A stretch of 64,000 nt of DNA from JANPIX01 sp031425195 (GCA_031425195.1 JANPIX010000024.1:82537-146536), one strand, 5' to 3'. Counted from the first letter of the stretch, positions 34,367-43,505 are shown. The notes: generated by a model not told the origin, from the letters alone. Program-made: numbers and translations.

Positions 34367-35835
34367 TCTGGTCACTTTTGAAAGTTGTTCTTTTTGTCGC
34401 GGTGATTGCCGTTCTGGCGCTGGGCGCGGCGTTCCTGACAGAAAATGGCAGCAGCCTGCAAATTGCGGTTGCGGGATACGAATTTTCGCTTGGCCCGCTG
34501 CAGGCGGTTATTGTTGGGTTGATCCTGCTGGGAATTGTGTGGCTGGTCATCCGCATCGTTGGGTTGATCGTTGCCACATTGCGGTTCCTGAATGGGGACG
34601 AAACGGCGATTTCGCGGTATTTTGATCGCAATCGCGAACGCAAGGGATATCAGGCGCTGTCGGAAAGCCTGATCGCGCTGGCGTCGGGTGAAGGCCGCCT
34701 CGCGCTGTCGCGGGCGTCGCGTGCCGAGAAATATCTGTCGCGTCCCGAACTGACCACGCTTGTCGCCGCGCAGGCCGCCGAGATGGCGGGTGACGGGCGG
34801 CGGGCGACCGAAGCCTACAAGGCGCTGCTGGCGGATGAGCGAACGCGTTTTGTGGGCATTCGCGGCCTGATGTTGCAGAAGATGGCCGAAGGTGACGCGG
34901 ATACCGCGCTGAAGTTGGCGGAAAAGGCGATTGCCCTGAAACCCAAGCATCCGGAAATGCAGGATACCTTGCTGCGGCTGCAGGCCGAGGCGTCGGATTG
35001 GAAGGGTGCCCGCGCGACGCTGGGCACAAAACTGAAAACCGGCACTTTGCCCAAGGACGTATACCGCCGTCGCGATGCCGTGCTGGCCCTGCAGGAAGCG
35101 CGCGCCGTGTTTGACGAGACGGCGACCGTCGAGGCGCGCGAGGCTGCCATCGAGGCGAACCGTCTGTCGCCGGATCTGGTGCCCGCCGCTGCCATGGCGG
35201 CGCGCGGCCTGGCTTTGAAGGGTGAAGCGAAGGCGGCGGCGCGTGTCATCAAAAAGGCCTGGGATGTTCAGCCCCACCCTGATCTTGCTTCGGCCTTTGC
35301 CGACATTGCGCCCGAGGAAAGCCCGACCCAGCGTCTGAAACGGTTCAAACTGTTGACGTCGGTGCATCCGGACAACCCGGAAACGCAGATGTTGCTGACC
35401 GAATTGAACTTTGCTGCCGAAGATTTCCCCGCCGCGCGCCGTGCCCTTGGCGACCTTGCCACACGGCAGCCGACCCAGCGATCAGTCACGCTGATGGCTG
35501 CCATCGAACGGGGCATGGGCGCAGACGAGGCGGTGGTGCGCGACTGGCTGGCGCGGGCGATGACAGCGCCACGCGGCCCGCAGTGGTGCTGCGAAAAGTG
35601 CCACGCCATTCACGCAAACTGGGCGCCAATCTGCGACAACTGCGGCGGTTTTGATACGCTGAGCTGGCGCAGCCCGGTGGAAGGATACGCGCCGAATTCA
35701 TCGGCCGCGGATCTTTTGCCCCTGCTTGCGCCCGCAGCAAAGGCTGCAGATCCCGAACCGGAAACCGAAGATGCCATCATCGCCGAAATCGATGACATCA
35801 TCGAAGGCGAAGCCTTGGGCCGCGCCGCAAATTAG
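34363..35835 (+). CDS. hemY: HemY-type TPR membrane protein with C-terminal zinc ribbon
   Basis: A 490-residue protein. Two N-terminal transmembrane helices (LLKVVLFVAVIAVLALGAAFL and a second near residue 45-70) form the HemY_N domain. Helical TPR-like repeats follow (about residues 100-400), with typical elements such as AEMAGDGRRATEAYKALLADE and ADTALKLAEKAIALKPKHPEM. At about residues 408-432 are four cysteines in CEKC and CDNC, 11 residues apart, with Trp on both sides (a rubredoxin-like zinc ribbon). An acidic tail ends the protein. HemY-N proteins sit in heme operons but their biochemical role is unproven; this is not protoporphyrinogen oxidase. TPR plus rubredoxin-like domain also recalls LapB. 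Confidence 0.85.
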   Translation: MIWSLLKVVLFVAVIAVLALGAAFLTENGSSLQIAVAGYEFSLGPLQAVIVGLILLGIVWLVIRIVGLIVATLRFLNGDETAISRYFDRNRERKGYQALSESLIALASGEGRLALSRASRAEKYLSRPELTTLVAAQAAEMAGDGRRATEAYKALLADERTRFVGIRGLMLQKMAEGDADTALKLAEKAIALKPKHPEMQDTLLRLQAEASDWKGARATLGTKLKTGTLPKDVYRRRDAVLALQEARAVFDETATVEAREAAIEANRLSPDLVPAAAMAARGLALKGEAKAAARVIKKAWDVQPHPDLASAFADIAPEESPTQRLKRFKLLTSVHPDNPETQMLLTELNFAAEDFPAARRALGDLATRQPTQRSVTLMAAIERGMGADEAVVRDWLARAMTAPRGPQWCCEKCHAIHANWAPICDNCGGFDTLSWRSPVEGYAPNSSAADLLPLLAPAAKAADPEPETEDAIIAEIDDIIEGEALGRAAN

Positions 35836-35877
35836 GGCTACACAGTTGCCCGTCCCGGTGCTAATAGCCCGCCCAAC

Positions 35878-35953
35878 GCCGCACTAGCTCAGTTGGTAGA
35901 GCACATCATTCGTAATGATGGGGTCGGGGGTTCGAATCCCTCGTGCGGCACCA
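35878..35953 (+). tRNA. tRNA-Thr (anticodon CGT)
   Basis: A complete 76-base cloverleaf including an encoded CCA. Acceptor GCCGCAC pairs with GTGCGGC, followed by discriminator A. The anticodon arm is CATCA-TTCGTAA-TGATG, giving anticodon CGT (reads ACG). The T arm contains GGTTCGAATCCC. The gene starts 42 bp after the hemY-like stop. Confidence 0.97.
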
Positions 35954-36113
35954 TTCCCAATCCCGATACAGCTTGATCAAACGCGGCAAATTGGTTGTCG
36001 TGGTTCGTGCGGGTTGAAAAGCCTTGGGCAACGGAAAGTCGCTGATCACCCGAACCTGCCTTGGAAGATACCGAAAAGAAGGTCAGACTGGTGGGCGACC
36101 GCGGTTGGGCGAT

Positions 36114-36133
36114 AAAGGCGCAGATCGCCTTTT
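36114..36133 (+). terminator. Small hairpin with T-rich 3' end before the SMP-30 gene
   Basis: AAAGGCG-CAGAT-CGCCTTTT forms a 7-bp stem with a 5-base loop ending in four T. It could end transcripts from hemD-hemY/tRNA-Thr, or act as an attenuator since the next gene starts 20 bp later. The remaining 160 bases after the tRNA show no gene. Confidence 0.5.
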
Positions 36134-36153
36134 CCTGGCCCTGAGGAGGTGTA

Positions 36154-37044
36154 ATGGCGTTCTTCCAGACTGTTGACCCGCGATTTTCGTCGTATGTGTT
36201 GGGCAATGCCCCGGTAAAACAGATTGCCACAGGTTTTGATTGGGTCGAAGGGCCGGTCTGGTTTGCGGATGCGGGCGTCCTTTTGTTTTCGGACATTCCG
36301 AACAACCGCATCCTGCGCTGGACGCCGGAAGGTGTGACGGTGTATCGCGCGCCGTCGAACTTTTCCAACGGTCACACGCGGGATCGCGAAGGCAGGCTGG
36401 TTTCCTGTGAACACGGGGCGCGGCGGGTGACGCGGACCGAATGGGACGGCAGGATCACCGTGATTGCGGACAGTTATCAGGGAAAGCGCCTGAATTCGCC
36501 CAACGATGTGGTCGTGGCGCAGGACGGCGCGGTCTGGTTTACCGACCCGCATTACGGCATCAAGACTGATTATGAGGGCCACAAGGCGGAACAGGAACTG
36601 CCCTGCAATGTCTACCGCGTTGATCCGGGCGGGGTGATTGAGGCTGTGATTACCGATATGGGTTGCCCCAACGGCCTTGCGTTCGGGCCGGACGAAACAA
36701 TGCTTTATGTGGCTGACACCGGGCGGATGCAGTCGGATGATGCCCGCCACATTCGCGTGTTCGACATGAAGAATGGCCGCCCCGGACCTTCCCGCGTGTT
36801 CCACGAGATCAGCCCGGGAAGCGCAGATGGCGTGCGGGTGGATATGGACGGAAATTTGTGGTCTTCGGCCGGGGACGGCGTTCACTGCCTGTCGCCTGAG
36901 GGTGATCTTCTGGGCAAGATAATGGTGCCCGAACGGGTGTCGAACATCTGTTTCGGGGGGCGCGCCAACAGCCAGTTGTTCATGACGGCAACCACATCCG
37001 TCTATTCCGTCTTTCTCAACCGCAGGGGTCTGCAATGGCAATGA
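36154..37044 (+). CDS. SMP-30/gluconolactonase-family sugar lactonase
   Basis: A 296-residue six-bladed beta-propeller lactonase. Conserved parts are EGPVWFADAGVLLFSDIPNNRILRW (metal-binding Glu), the NSPNDVVVAQDGAVWFTDPHYG block (metal-binding Asn), and GSADGVRVDMDGNLWSSAGDGV (active-site Asp). No signal peptide is seen, so it is cytoplasmic. GAGGAGGTG precedes the ATG. It hydrolyses a sugar lactone to the free acid; the sugar is not known. The 3' end overlaps the gnd start by 10 bases, so the two are coupled. Confidence 0.9.
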   Translation: MAFFQTVDPRFSSYVLGNAPVKQIATGFDWVEGPVWFADAGVLLFSDIPNNRILRWTPEGVTVYRAPSNFSNGHTRDREGRLVSCEHGARRVTRTEWDGRITVIADSYQGKRLNSPNDVVVAQDGAVWFTDPHYGIKTDYEGHKAEQELPCNVYRVDPGGVIEAVITDMGCPNGLAFGPDETMLYVADTGRMQSDDARHIRVFDMKNGRPGPSRVFHEISPGSADGVRVDMDGNLWSSAGDGVHCLSPEGDLLGKIMVPERVSNICFGGRANSQLFMTATTSVYSVFLNRRGLQWQ

Positions 37045-38444
37045 ACGCGCAGATCGCTGTGATCGGGCTTGGAACGATGGGGGCGGCGCTTGCGCTCAAC
37101 ATCGCGGAAAAGGGGTTCACGGTGGCGGTCTGGAACCGCACGACGGCAGTGACGGATACCTTTCATGCCGAAGCAGGGGATTTGGCGGACAAGATCATTC
37201 CGACGCACAGCCTGAAGGATCTTGTGGCGGCCCTTGCCATACCGCGTGCCATCATCCTGATGGTGCCGGCTGGTCAGGTGGTGGACGATCAGATTGCCAT
37301 GCTGCGGCCGTTGCTGTCTGCAGATGATCTGCTCATCGATGCTGGAAACGCCAATTTCCATGACACCAACCGCCGGTCAGATGGGAGCCTTGGCGTGCGA
37401 TTTATGGGGATCGGCGTGTCGGGGGGTGAATACGGCGCGCGCCATGGGCCGTCGATCATGGGGGGCGGAGATCAGGCTGACTGGGCCAGAGTTGCCCCTG
37501 TTCTGACAGCAATCGCCGCCGAATATTCAGGCGTGGCCTGCGCGACGTGGATGGGCCCCGGCGGTGCCGGGCATTTCGTCAAGGCAGTGCACAATGGTAT
37601 CGAATACGCCGACATGCAGATGATTGCCGAAGTTTACGGCGTGATGCGTGACGGCATGGGACTGGACGCGCAGGCCATCGCGGCCGGGTTTCAGAAGTGG
37701 AACGAGGGGCGGTTGAAATCCTATCTGGTGGAAGTGGCGGGCAAGGTTGCAATGGCCACCGACCCGGTGACCGGCCAGCCGATGCTGGATGTCATTCTGG
37801 ACAAGGCCGGGCAAAAGGGCACCGGGCGGTGGACCGTGATCGAGGCGCAGCACCTTGCCGCCCCCGTTCCGGTGATCGAAGCGGCGGTGATGGCGCGCAA
37901 CGGTTCGGCCCGGCGGGACGAGCGTATTGCGGGCGAAGCGGTCTATGGCCCTGCGCCGCAGCGATTGGCGAACGGTTCGTTGACGGTGGCGGATCTGGAA
38001 GATGCGCTGATTGCCGGCAAGATCCTGTGTTACGCGCAGGGGTTCGCCATGATGGCGGCGGCGGCCACATCCTTTGACTGGGATTTGCCGATGGCCGACA
38101 TTGCCCGCGTCTGGCGCGCCGGGTGTATCATCCGGTCTTCGATGCTCAACGACATGGCGGAGGCGCTGACGCAACAGCCCGACCAGAACCTGATCCTGTC
38201 GCCGTTCTTCGCCGACTTGTTGAAACAGACGCTTCCCGGGTTGCGAAGGACCGCTGCCGCCGCCGTGATGCAAGGGCATCCGCTGCCTGCGCTGTTGGCC
38301 GGATTGGCCTGGTTTGATATGGCGCGAACCGCCCGGGGCACGGCAAACATGATTCAGGCGCAGCGCGATTTCTTTGGCGCACATGGTTATGAACGGCTGG
38401 ACGGACTTGCAGCCCTGCACGGGCCTTGGGCGGGGATGGCCTGA
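37035..38444 (+). CDS. gnd: 6-Phosphogluconate dehydrogenase, decarboxylating
   Basis: A 469-residue enzyme, the full length of the dimeric Gnd class. The NADP-binding segment is AVIGLGTMGAALALNIAEKG, the substrate-binding segments are GVSGGEYGARHGPSIMGGG and GGAGHFVKAVHNGIEYADM (with catalytic Lys and the N-G-I-E-Y motif), and the C-terminal part has AQRDFFGAHGYERLD. It oxidises 6-phosphogluconate to ribulose 5-phosphate and CO2. The gene overlaps the upstream lactonase by 10 bases. No zwf or 6-phosphogluconolactonase is next to it, and the coupled lactonase is of the non-phosphorylated type. Confidence 0.92.
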   Translation: MAMNAQIAVIGLGTMGAALALNIAEKGFTVAVWNRTTAVTDTFHAEAGDLADKIIPTHSLKDLVAALAIPRAIILMVPAGQVVDDQIAMLRPLLSADDLLIDAGNANFHDTNRRSDGSLGVRFMGIGVSGGEYGARHGPSIMGGGDQADWARVAPVLTAIAAEYSGVACATWMGPGGAGHFVKAVHNGIEYADMQMIAEVYGVMRDGMGLDAQAIAAGFQKWNEGRLKSYLVEVAGKVAMATDPVTGQPMLDVILDKAGQKGTGRWTVIEAQHLAAPVPVIEAAVMARNGSARRDERIAGEAVYGPAPQRLANGSLTVADLEDALIAGKILCYAQGFAMMAAAATSFDWDLPMADIARVWRAGCIIRSSMLNDMAEALTQQPDQNLILSPFFADLLKQTLPGLRRTAAAAVMQGHPLPALLAGLAWFDMARTARGTANMIQAQRDFFGAHGYERLDGLAALHGPWAGMA

Positions 38445-38555
38445 GGGCCTTTGTCCGGTCACGGTGCAAAACAGTGCGCCGTATCTTGACCTTGGTCGGA
38501 TGACCCTGAACATGTGCGGCGATGCAGGGCTTTCCTGCGCCACTGCAGCCGGGTC

Positions 38556-39824
38556 ATGATGATTGAACCAGACGCCTTTCTTCGCCGCCTTTTCGAACAG
38601 GCCGTGGCGGTTGCCGACCCGATGCGGTCGCTTGCCGCGCATCTGCCGCCGAAACCGTCAGGAAGGGTTGTCGTCGTTGGGGCGGGCAAGGCGAGTGCCC
38701 GGATGGCCGAAGCGGTGGAGGCGGTCTGGGGCCCGTGTGAGGGGCTGATCATCACGCGGACCGGATATGCGCGGCCCTGCCGGGGTATCCGGATCGTGGA
38801 GGCGAGCCACCCTGTCCCGGACGCTGCGGGTGCCCATGCCACGCAGGAAATGCTGGCCCTGCTGCGCGGGCTGGGGCCGGATGATTTTGTGCTGGCCCTG
38901 ATCTCGGGCGGGGCGTCGGCCTTGCTTGTGGCCCCGGCAGAGGGCGTTTCGCTGGCAGAAAAGCAGGCGTTGAATGCGGCACTGCTGGCGTCGGGTGCGC
39001 CGATTGACCAGATGAACACCGTGCGCAAACACCTGTCGCAGGTCAAAGGCGGGCAGTTGGCGGCGGCGGCCTATCCGGCACAGATGCTGACACTGATGAT
39101 TTCGGATGTGCCGGGCGACGATCCGGCCTTTATCGGGTCGGGGCCGACAGTTGGTGACGCCTCGGTCCCTGACGATGCCATGCGTATCCTGAACCGCTGG
39201 AACATTCCGGTTTCAGCGGCAATCAATGCAGCTCTTTCTAAAGGGTCGGGTGTGGTGGCCCCCGGAGACATGCGCCTTTCGCACATGACCAATCGTATCT
39301 ATGCCGCCCCGGCGCAGTCATTGGCAAAGGCGGCACGGCTGGCGCGGGACGCGGGGTGCGATGTGCAGATGCTTGGCGATGCCGTTGAAGGCGAAGCGCG
39401 TGACGTAGCGGCACATCAGGCTGCGATGGCGTTGGCGGTGCAACGCGGGTTGGTGCCGGGCGCGGCACCGGTGGTGCTGCTGTCGGGTGGCGAGTTGACG
39501 GTGACGCGCACGGGTGACGGGATTGGCGGGCCGAACGCCGAATTCTGTCTGGCGCTTGCGATTGCACTGCAGGGGGCAAAGGGCATCCATGCGATTGCCT
39601 GTGATACCGATGGTGTCGATGGCGCGGCAGAGGTGGCGGGTGCCGTGATTTCGCCCGATACTCTGGAACGCGCGGCCAAGGCAGGGGTCGATCCCGCGCG
39701 CGCACTGGCGCGCAACGACGCGCACAGTTTCTTTGAAAGCATTGGCGGTCAGGTGATCACAGGCCCCACACTGACCAATGTGAATGACTTCCGCGCCATT
39801 CTAATACAGCCGCACGCGACATGA
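38556..39824 (+). CDS. Glycerate 2-kinase, MOFRL/GckA family (often labelled hydroxypyruvate reductase TtuD)
   Basis: A 422-residue two-domain protein. The N-terminal Rossmann-like domain has VVVVGAGKASARMAEAVE, SHPVPDAAG and VLALISGGASALLVAPAEGVSL, followed by TVRKHLSQVKGGQLA. The C-terminal MOFRL domain has VLLSGGELTVT, GPNAEFCLALAIAL and the catalytic DTDGVDGAAEVAGA. It phosphorylates D-glycerate to 2-phosphoglycerate, linking the serine cycle, tartronate or hydroxypyruvate metabolism to lower glycolysis. The start may be either ATG of the adjacent pair at 38556/38559. It is separated from gnd by 111 bp without a gene. Confidence 0.9.
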   Translation: MMIEPDAFLRRLFEQAVAVADPMRSLAAHLPPKPSGRVVVVGAGKASARMAEAVEAVWGPCEGLIITRTGYARPCRGIRIVEASHPVPDAAGAHATQEMLALLRGLGPDDFVLALISGGASALLVAPAEGVSLAEKQALNAALLASGAPIDQMNTVRKHLSQVKGGQLAAAAYPAQMLTLMISDVPGDDPAFIGSGPTVGDASVPDDAMRILNRWNIPVSAAINAALSKGSGVVAPGDMRLSHMTNRIYAAPAQSLAKAARLARDAGCDVQMLGDAVEGEARDVAAHQAAMALAVQRGLVPGAAPVVLLSGGELTVTRTGDGIGGPNAEFCLALAIALQGAKGIHAIACDTDGVDGAAEVAGAVISPDTLERAAKAGVDPARALARNDAHSFFESIGGQVITGPTLTNVNDFRAILIQPHAT

Positions 39825-39846
39825 CACCGTTCAATGAAAGTTCGCC

Positions 39847-40749
39847 ATGACAGTCGAGACACATACCCACCAATCCGAAGAAGACGCGCGCAATGATGCG
39901 ATCCTGATCTATGTGAATGGTAACATCGTGCCCAAGGCGCAGGCTGTTGTCAGCGTCTATGACGCCGGGTTCATGCTGGGCGACGGTGTGTGGGAGGGAA
40001 TACGGCTTTATGACGGGCGCTGGGCGTTTCTGGACGAACACATCGAACGTCTGTTCGAGGCGGCCAAGGCCATCGATCTGGATATCCGGATGACGCCTGA
40101 TCAGGTGAAACAGGCGATCTTTGACACCCAGTTGGCAAATGGCATGCAGACCGATGCCCATGCCCGCCTGATGGTGACGCGCGGCGTCAAGACACGGCCT
40201 TTTCAGCACCCCCGCCTGTCGCAACAGGGGCCTACAGTTGCCATTATCATGGAACATTCACGGCCCAAGAACCCCCGGCCCATCCGTCTTGCGACAGTGC
40301 CGCATCTGCGGGGGTTGCCGATGACCCAAGATCCGCGCCTGAACAGCCACAGCAAACTGAATTGCATTCTGGCATGCATCGCGGCGGAAAAGGCAGGCGC
40401 GGATGAGGCGCTGATGCTGGATGTGCATGGGTTTGTGAATACGACCAATGCCTGCAATTTCTTTATCGTGCGCAAAGGGGCGGTTTGGACAAGCACAGGC
40501 GATTACTGCATGCAGGGCATCACGCGGGGCAAGGTCATCGCCCTTTGCCAAGCGAACGGCATACCCGTGTTCGAGCGGAACTTCAGTCTTGTCGACGTCT
40601 ATTCCGCGGACGAGGCGTTCCTGACTGGCACGTTCGGCGCGCAGACACCTGTCGGGGTGATTGACGGGCGCACCATCGGAACCGGGCAGATCGGGGCGAT
40701 GACGGAACGGATACGCGGTCTTTACAAGGCGCTGGTGGCTTCTGCATGA
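39847..40749 (+). CDS. PLP-dependent class IV aminotransferase, branched-chain/D-amino acid type
   Basis: A 300-residue fold-type IV aminotransferase. Features include YVNGNIVPKAQAVVSVYDAGF, LGDGVWEGIRLYDGRWAFLDEH, the PLP Lys in NSHSKLNCILACIAA, and the GFVNTTNACNFFIV and MQGITRGKVIAL cofactor-phosphate segments. It could act as branched-chain aminotransferase, D-amino acid aminotransferase or 4-amino-4-deoxychorismate lyase-like enzyme; sequence alone does not decide. Its stop overlaps the sulfotransferase-like gene by 4 bases (ATGA), implying a joint role. Confidence 0.88.
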   Translation: MTVETHTHQSEEDARNDAILIYVNGNIVPKAQAVVSVYDAGFMLGDGVWEGIRLYDGRWAFLDEHIERLFEAAKAIDLDIRMTPDQVKQAIFDTQLANGMQTDAHARLMVTRGVKTRPFQHPRLSQQGPTVAIIMEHSRPKNPRPIRLATVPHLRGLPMTQDPRLNSHSKLNCILACIAAEKAGADEALMLDVHGFVNTTNACNFFIVRKGAVWTSTGDYCMQGITRGKVIALCQANGIPVFERNFSLVDVYSADEAFLTGTFGAQTPVGVIDGRTIGTGQIGAMTERIRGLYKALVASA

Positions 40750-41468
40750 CGCCGAAACGCATTGCCATGTGGTCCGGCCCCCGCAATCTTTCCACGGCCA
40801 TGATGTATGCCTTTGCCGCGCGCGGCGATTGCGCGGTTTGGGATGAACCGTTCTATGCGGCCTATCTTGATGCGACCGGTATCCAGCACCCGATGCGGGA
40901 CGACGTCATCGCAACCCATGAGGCCGACCCCGATGTGGTTGCCGCAACCTGCAAGGGTCCGATACCGGGCGGGCAGCGCGTGTTTTATCAAAAGCACATG
41001 ACGCTACACATGATACCCGAGTTTGATCGGCGCTGGATGCGGTCGTGCACCAATGTCTTTCTGATCCGCCATCCGGCCCGTGTTGTCGCCAGCTATGCCA
41101 AAAAGCGGGAAGGTGCCGGGCTTGCCGATCTGGGCTTTGTTCAGCAGGTGGAACTGTTCCACGAGGTTGCCGAATGGTCCGGCGCGCCGCCCTTGGTGAT
41201 TGACAGTGACGATATCCGGGCCGACCCAGCGGGCCGCCTGCGGCAATTGTGTGCGGCGGTCGGAATAGCGTTCACGCCAAAGATGCTGCGCTGGGCTGCG
41301 GGGGGCAATCCTGCGGATGGTATATGGGCCAGTCACTGGTACGGGGCGGTGCATCGCAGCACGGGGTTTGATTCCGCGGAAGGGCCGCTTCCCGATCTGG
41401 GTGGCGACTATGCCCGACTGGCGGCTGAGGCGCTGCCTTACTATGAACAGCTTGCCGCCTATCGCTAG
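40746..41468 (+). CDS. Sulfotransferase-like P-loop protein coupled to the aminotransferase
   Basis: A 240-residue protein of the sulfotransferase superfamily. The 5'-phosphosulfate-binding loop is seen in MWSGPRNLSTAMMYAF, and the 3'-phosphate-binding region in VFLIRHPARVVASYAKKR. DEPFYAAYLDATG follows the loop, as in the branch that accompanies class IV aminotransferases. No signal peptide or membrane segment is present. The true substrate is unknown. The 4-base overlap with the aminotransferase gene, and my recollection of plant proteins in which the two domains are fused, suggest they work together. Confidence 0.8.
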   Translation: MTPKRIAMWSGPRNLSTAMMYAFAARGDCAVWDEPFYAAYLDATGIQHPMRDDVIATHEADPDVVAATCKGPIPGGQRVFYQKHMTLHMIPEFDRRWMRSCTNVFLIRHPARVVASYAKKREGAGLADLGFVQQVELFHEVAEWSGAPPLVIDSDDIRADPAGRLRQLCAAVGIAFTPKMLRWAAGGNPADGIWASHWYGAVHRSTGFDSAEGPLPDLGGDYARLAAEALPYYEQLAAYR

Positions 41469-41549
41469 ACGTGCTGCCGATGTCGGGCCCCTTGCAATGA
41501 CCGGTGCGCCCGACCAAGATCGGGACGCAAACGACTGGGGGCAGAGCGG

Positions 41550-43490
41550 ATGACGAGCATTTGGTTCGGCGCGGGTGCCGCGCTTTTGGCAGGAATTGGC
41601 ATCGCCAACGCGGAAATCAATACGCGGCCCGATCCCGCCCCCGCCGCAGGTCTGGCCCAGCGGTTGCAGGCCCTCGGCGCTGGCCCCTGTGAACAGGGGG
41701 CGCTGACATGCCTGACGCTGCAGGTGCCGCGCGACCATCGGCAGAACAACAGTGACGCCAATCTGCCGATCACCTTTGCCGTCAACTTTGCGACGGAACC
41801 CAGCAAGGGCGTGTTGTTCTACGCCGTGGGCGGGCCGGGTGCCAGCGGGCTGAGCGTTGCGGACGATTATCTGACCGCCTTCGCGCCGGAATTTGTGGCG
41901 CAGATGGATTTCGTCTTTTTCGATCAGCGGGGCATCGGGCCTGAACACGGCATTTCCTGCGCTGAACCGTTGGGGGTATTCGATTCTGCCGCCCTGACCC
42001 TTGACGAAGGCGAAGCTGCACTGGCCGCCGCACAGGGCTTCGTAAAGGACTGTCTTGCCGAACTGGAAGACCCTGCGCTGCTATCCGTTGTTGATACGGA
42101 ACAGGCCATCCATGATCTTGAACAGTTCCGGCAGGCCATCGGCGGGCCGAAGGTGTGGATCTATGGCGAAAGCTATGGCACGCAGGTTGCCCAGCAATAT
42201 GCCACGGCCTTTCCGTCTGCGGTGTCGGGCGTAATTCTGGATGGGGTTGTCGACCTGAGTCTGGGCTTTCGCGGATACTATGAAAGCTACAACCGCGCGT
42301 CTGAACGCATTCTGGCCCGTGTGCTTGCCGCCTGTGCGACGGCGGCGGGCTGCGCGGACGACATGCAGGGCGGTGCGGAAGCGGCCTATGACAATCTGGC
42401 CACAACGCTTTGGAAGGGGCCGGTGACGGTTCAGTTTCAACTGGCTGATGGGACGACAGAACCGCGTTTGATGACGGCGGATCTTCTGGAAACGAACGCG
42501 TTCTATGCGCTGTACGGCCCGGACGGCCGCGCCGCGTTTCTGCGCACCCTGGCTGCGGCGCAGCGGGGCGATCTGGTGCCGATGCTCCGGCTTGGTTATT
42601 CCAACCTGTACATCGACCCGGAAACTGCACTGGGCATGGCGGACCCGGGATGGTTCGGGGCCGCCTACTATGCGATCACCTGCGCCGATTATGCCGAAGG
42701 CAAGGCGCCGGACCCGCAGGCCATTCTGGCCGACGCGCGTGACTATGCCAAGGGAAAGCCCCGCCTGTTGCGGTCGTATTTTGCGGAGCGGCTGGTCTGT
42801 GCCTATTGGCCCCAGCGCGGCACGGCAGAGCGGCCAGCGCCTTTTTCCGGGGGGGATTACCCGACCCTTGTCCTTAATTCCGATACTGACCCGATCACCC
42901 CAGTGACGATGAGCTATTCCGTGATGGACAATGTCAGGAACGGCTATCTGACCGTGATGCAAGGCGGGCCGCATGTGATCTGGGGCCGGGGGCTTGGCTG
43001 CCCTGATCAGACGGTTTCGCGGCTTGTCCTGAACGGTGTGCTGCCATCGCCATCGCAGGTTTGCGAACAGTCTTTCCTTGATCCTTATGTTCCGCTTACC
43101 CTGACTGACAGTTCAGCCATGACAAACGCGTTTGATGTGGCGCGCGCGGTGGACATTGAATTGGGGCAGTATCCCGAACTGGCGGCATGGAACTTTGGTC
43201 AGGCGGTATCCGTGGGCTGCGATCATGGGGGAACGGCCACCATCAGCGATGGTGACGGAAACACAGTCTATGATTTCGCCGACTGCGCATTGTGGCCCGG
43301 TCTTGCGATCGACGGGTCGGGTCTGCGCGTGGACAACGGCACGCCCAGCGATGGGCTGACCCTTGACCTGATGATCAGCGGCGCACATTCGGGGCAGATC
43401 GGATATCGCCACGACACGTTTGAAGAAACGTGGGAGATCAGCGGAATCTATGACGGCACGGACATCGCCCAGCCACGCCCGATGCCCTGA
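41550..43490 (+). CDS. Secreted alpha/beta-hydrolase with TAP-like C-terminal domain (tripeptidyl/prolyl aminopeptidase type)
   Basis: A 646-residue exported hydrolase. An N-terminal signal peptide (IWFGAGAALLAGIGIANAE) is followed by the hydrolase core with YAVGGPGASGLSVADDYL (oxyanion region), FFDQRGIGPEH and the nucleophile elbow IYGESYGTQVAQQYA. The acid is in LNSDTDPITPVTM and the His in MQGGPHVIWGRG, completing the triad in the TAP_C-like region. A further C-terminal domain of about 150 residues has no family that I recognise. This resembles SlpD/SlpE-type peptidases that remove N-terminal residues from peptides in the periplasm. It is convergent with argG. Confidence 0.85.
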   Translation: MTSIWFGAGAALLAGIGIANAEINTRPDPAPAAGLAQRLQALGAGPCEQGALTCLTLQVPRDHRQNNSDANLPITFAVNFATEPSKGVLFYAVGGPGASGLSVADDYLTAFAPEFVAQMDFVFFDQRGIGPEHGISCAEPLGVFDSAALTLDEGEAALAAAQGFVKDCLAELEDPALLSVVDTEQAIHDLEQFRQAIGGPKVWIYGESYGTQVAQQYATAFPSAVSGVILDGVVDLSLGFRGYYESYNRASERILARVLAACATAAGCADDMQGGAEAAYDNLATTLWKGPVTVQFQLADGTTEPRLMTADLLETNAFYALYGPDGRAAFLRTLAAAQRGDLVPMLRLGYSNLYIDPETALGMADPGWFGAAYYAITCADYAEGKAPDPQAILADARDYAKGKPRLLRSYFAERLVCAYWPQRGTAERPAPFSGGDYPTLVLNSDTDPITPVTMSYSVMDNVRNGYLTVMQGGPHVIWGRGLGCPDQTVSRLVLNGVLPSPSQVCEQSFLDPYVPLTLTDSSAMTNAFDVARAVDIELGQYPELAAWNFGQAVSVGCDHGGTATISDGDGNTVYDFADCALWPGLAIDGSGLRVDNGTPSDGLTLDLMISGAHSGQIGYRHDTFEETWEISGIYDGTDIAQPRPMP

Positions 43491-43505
43491 CGAAAGGGGC
43501 GGGGA

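Noticed and set aside
35878..36153. Integration site at tRNA-Thr
   Set aside because: No integrase, no repeated tRNA 3' end and no foreign genes follow; the downstream genes look like normal metabolic genes.
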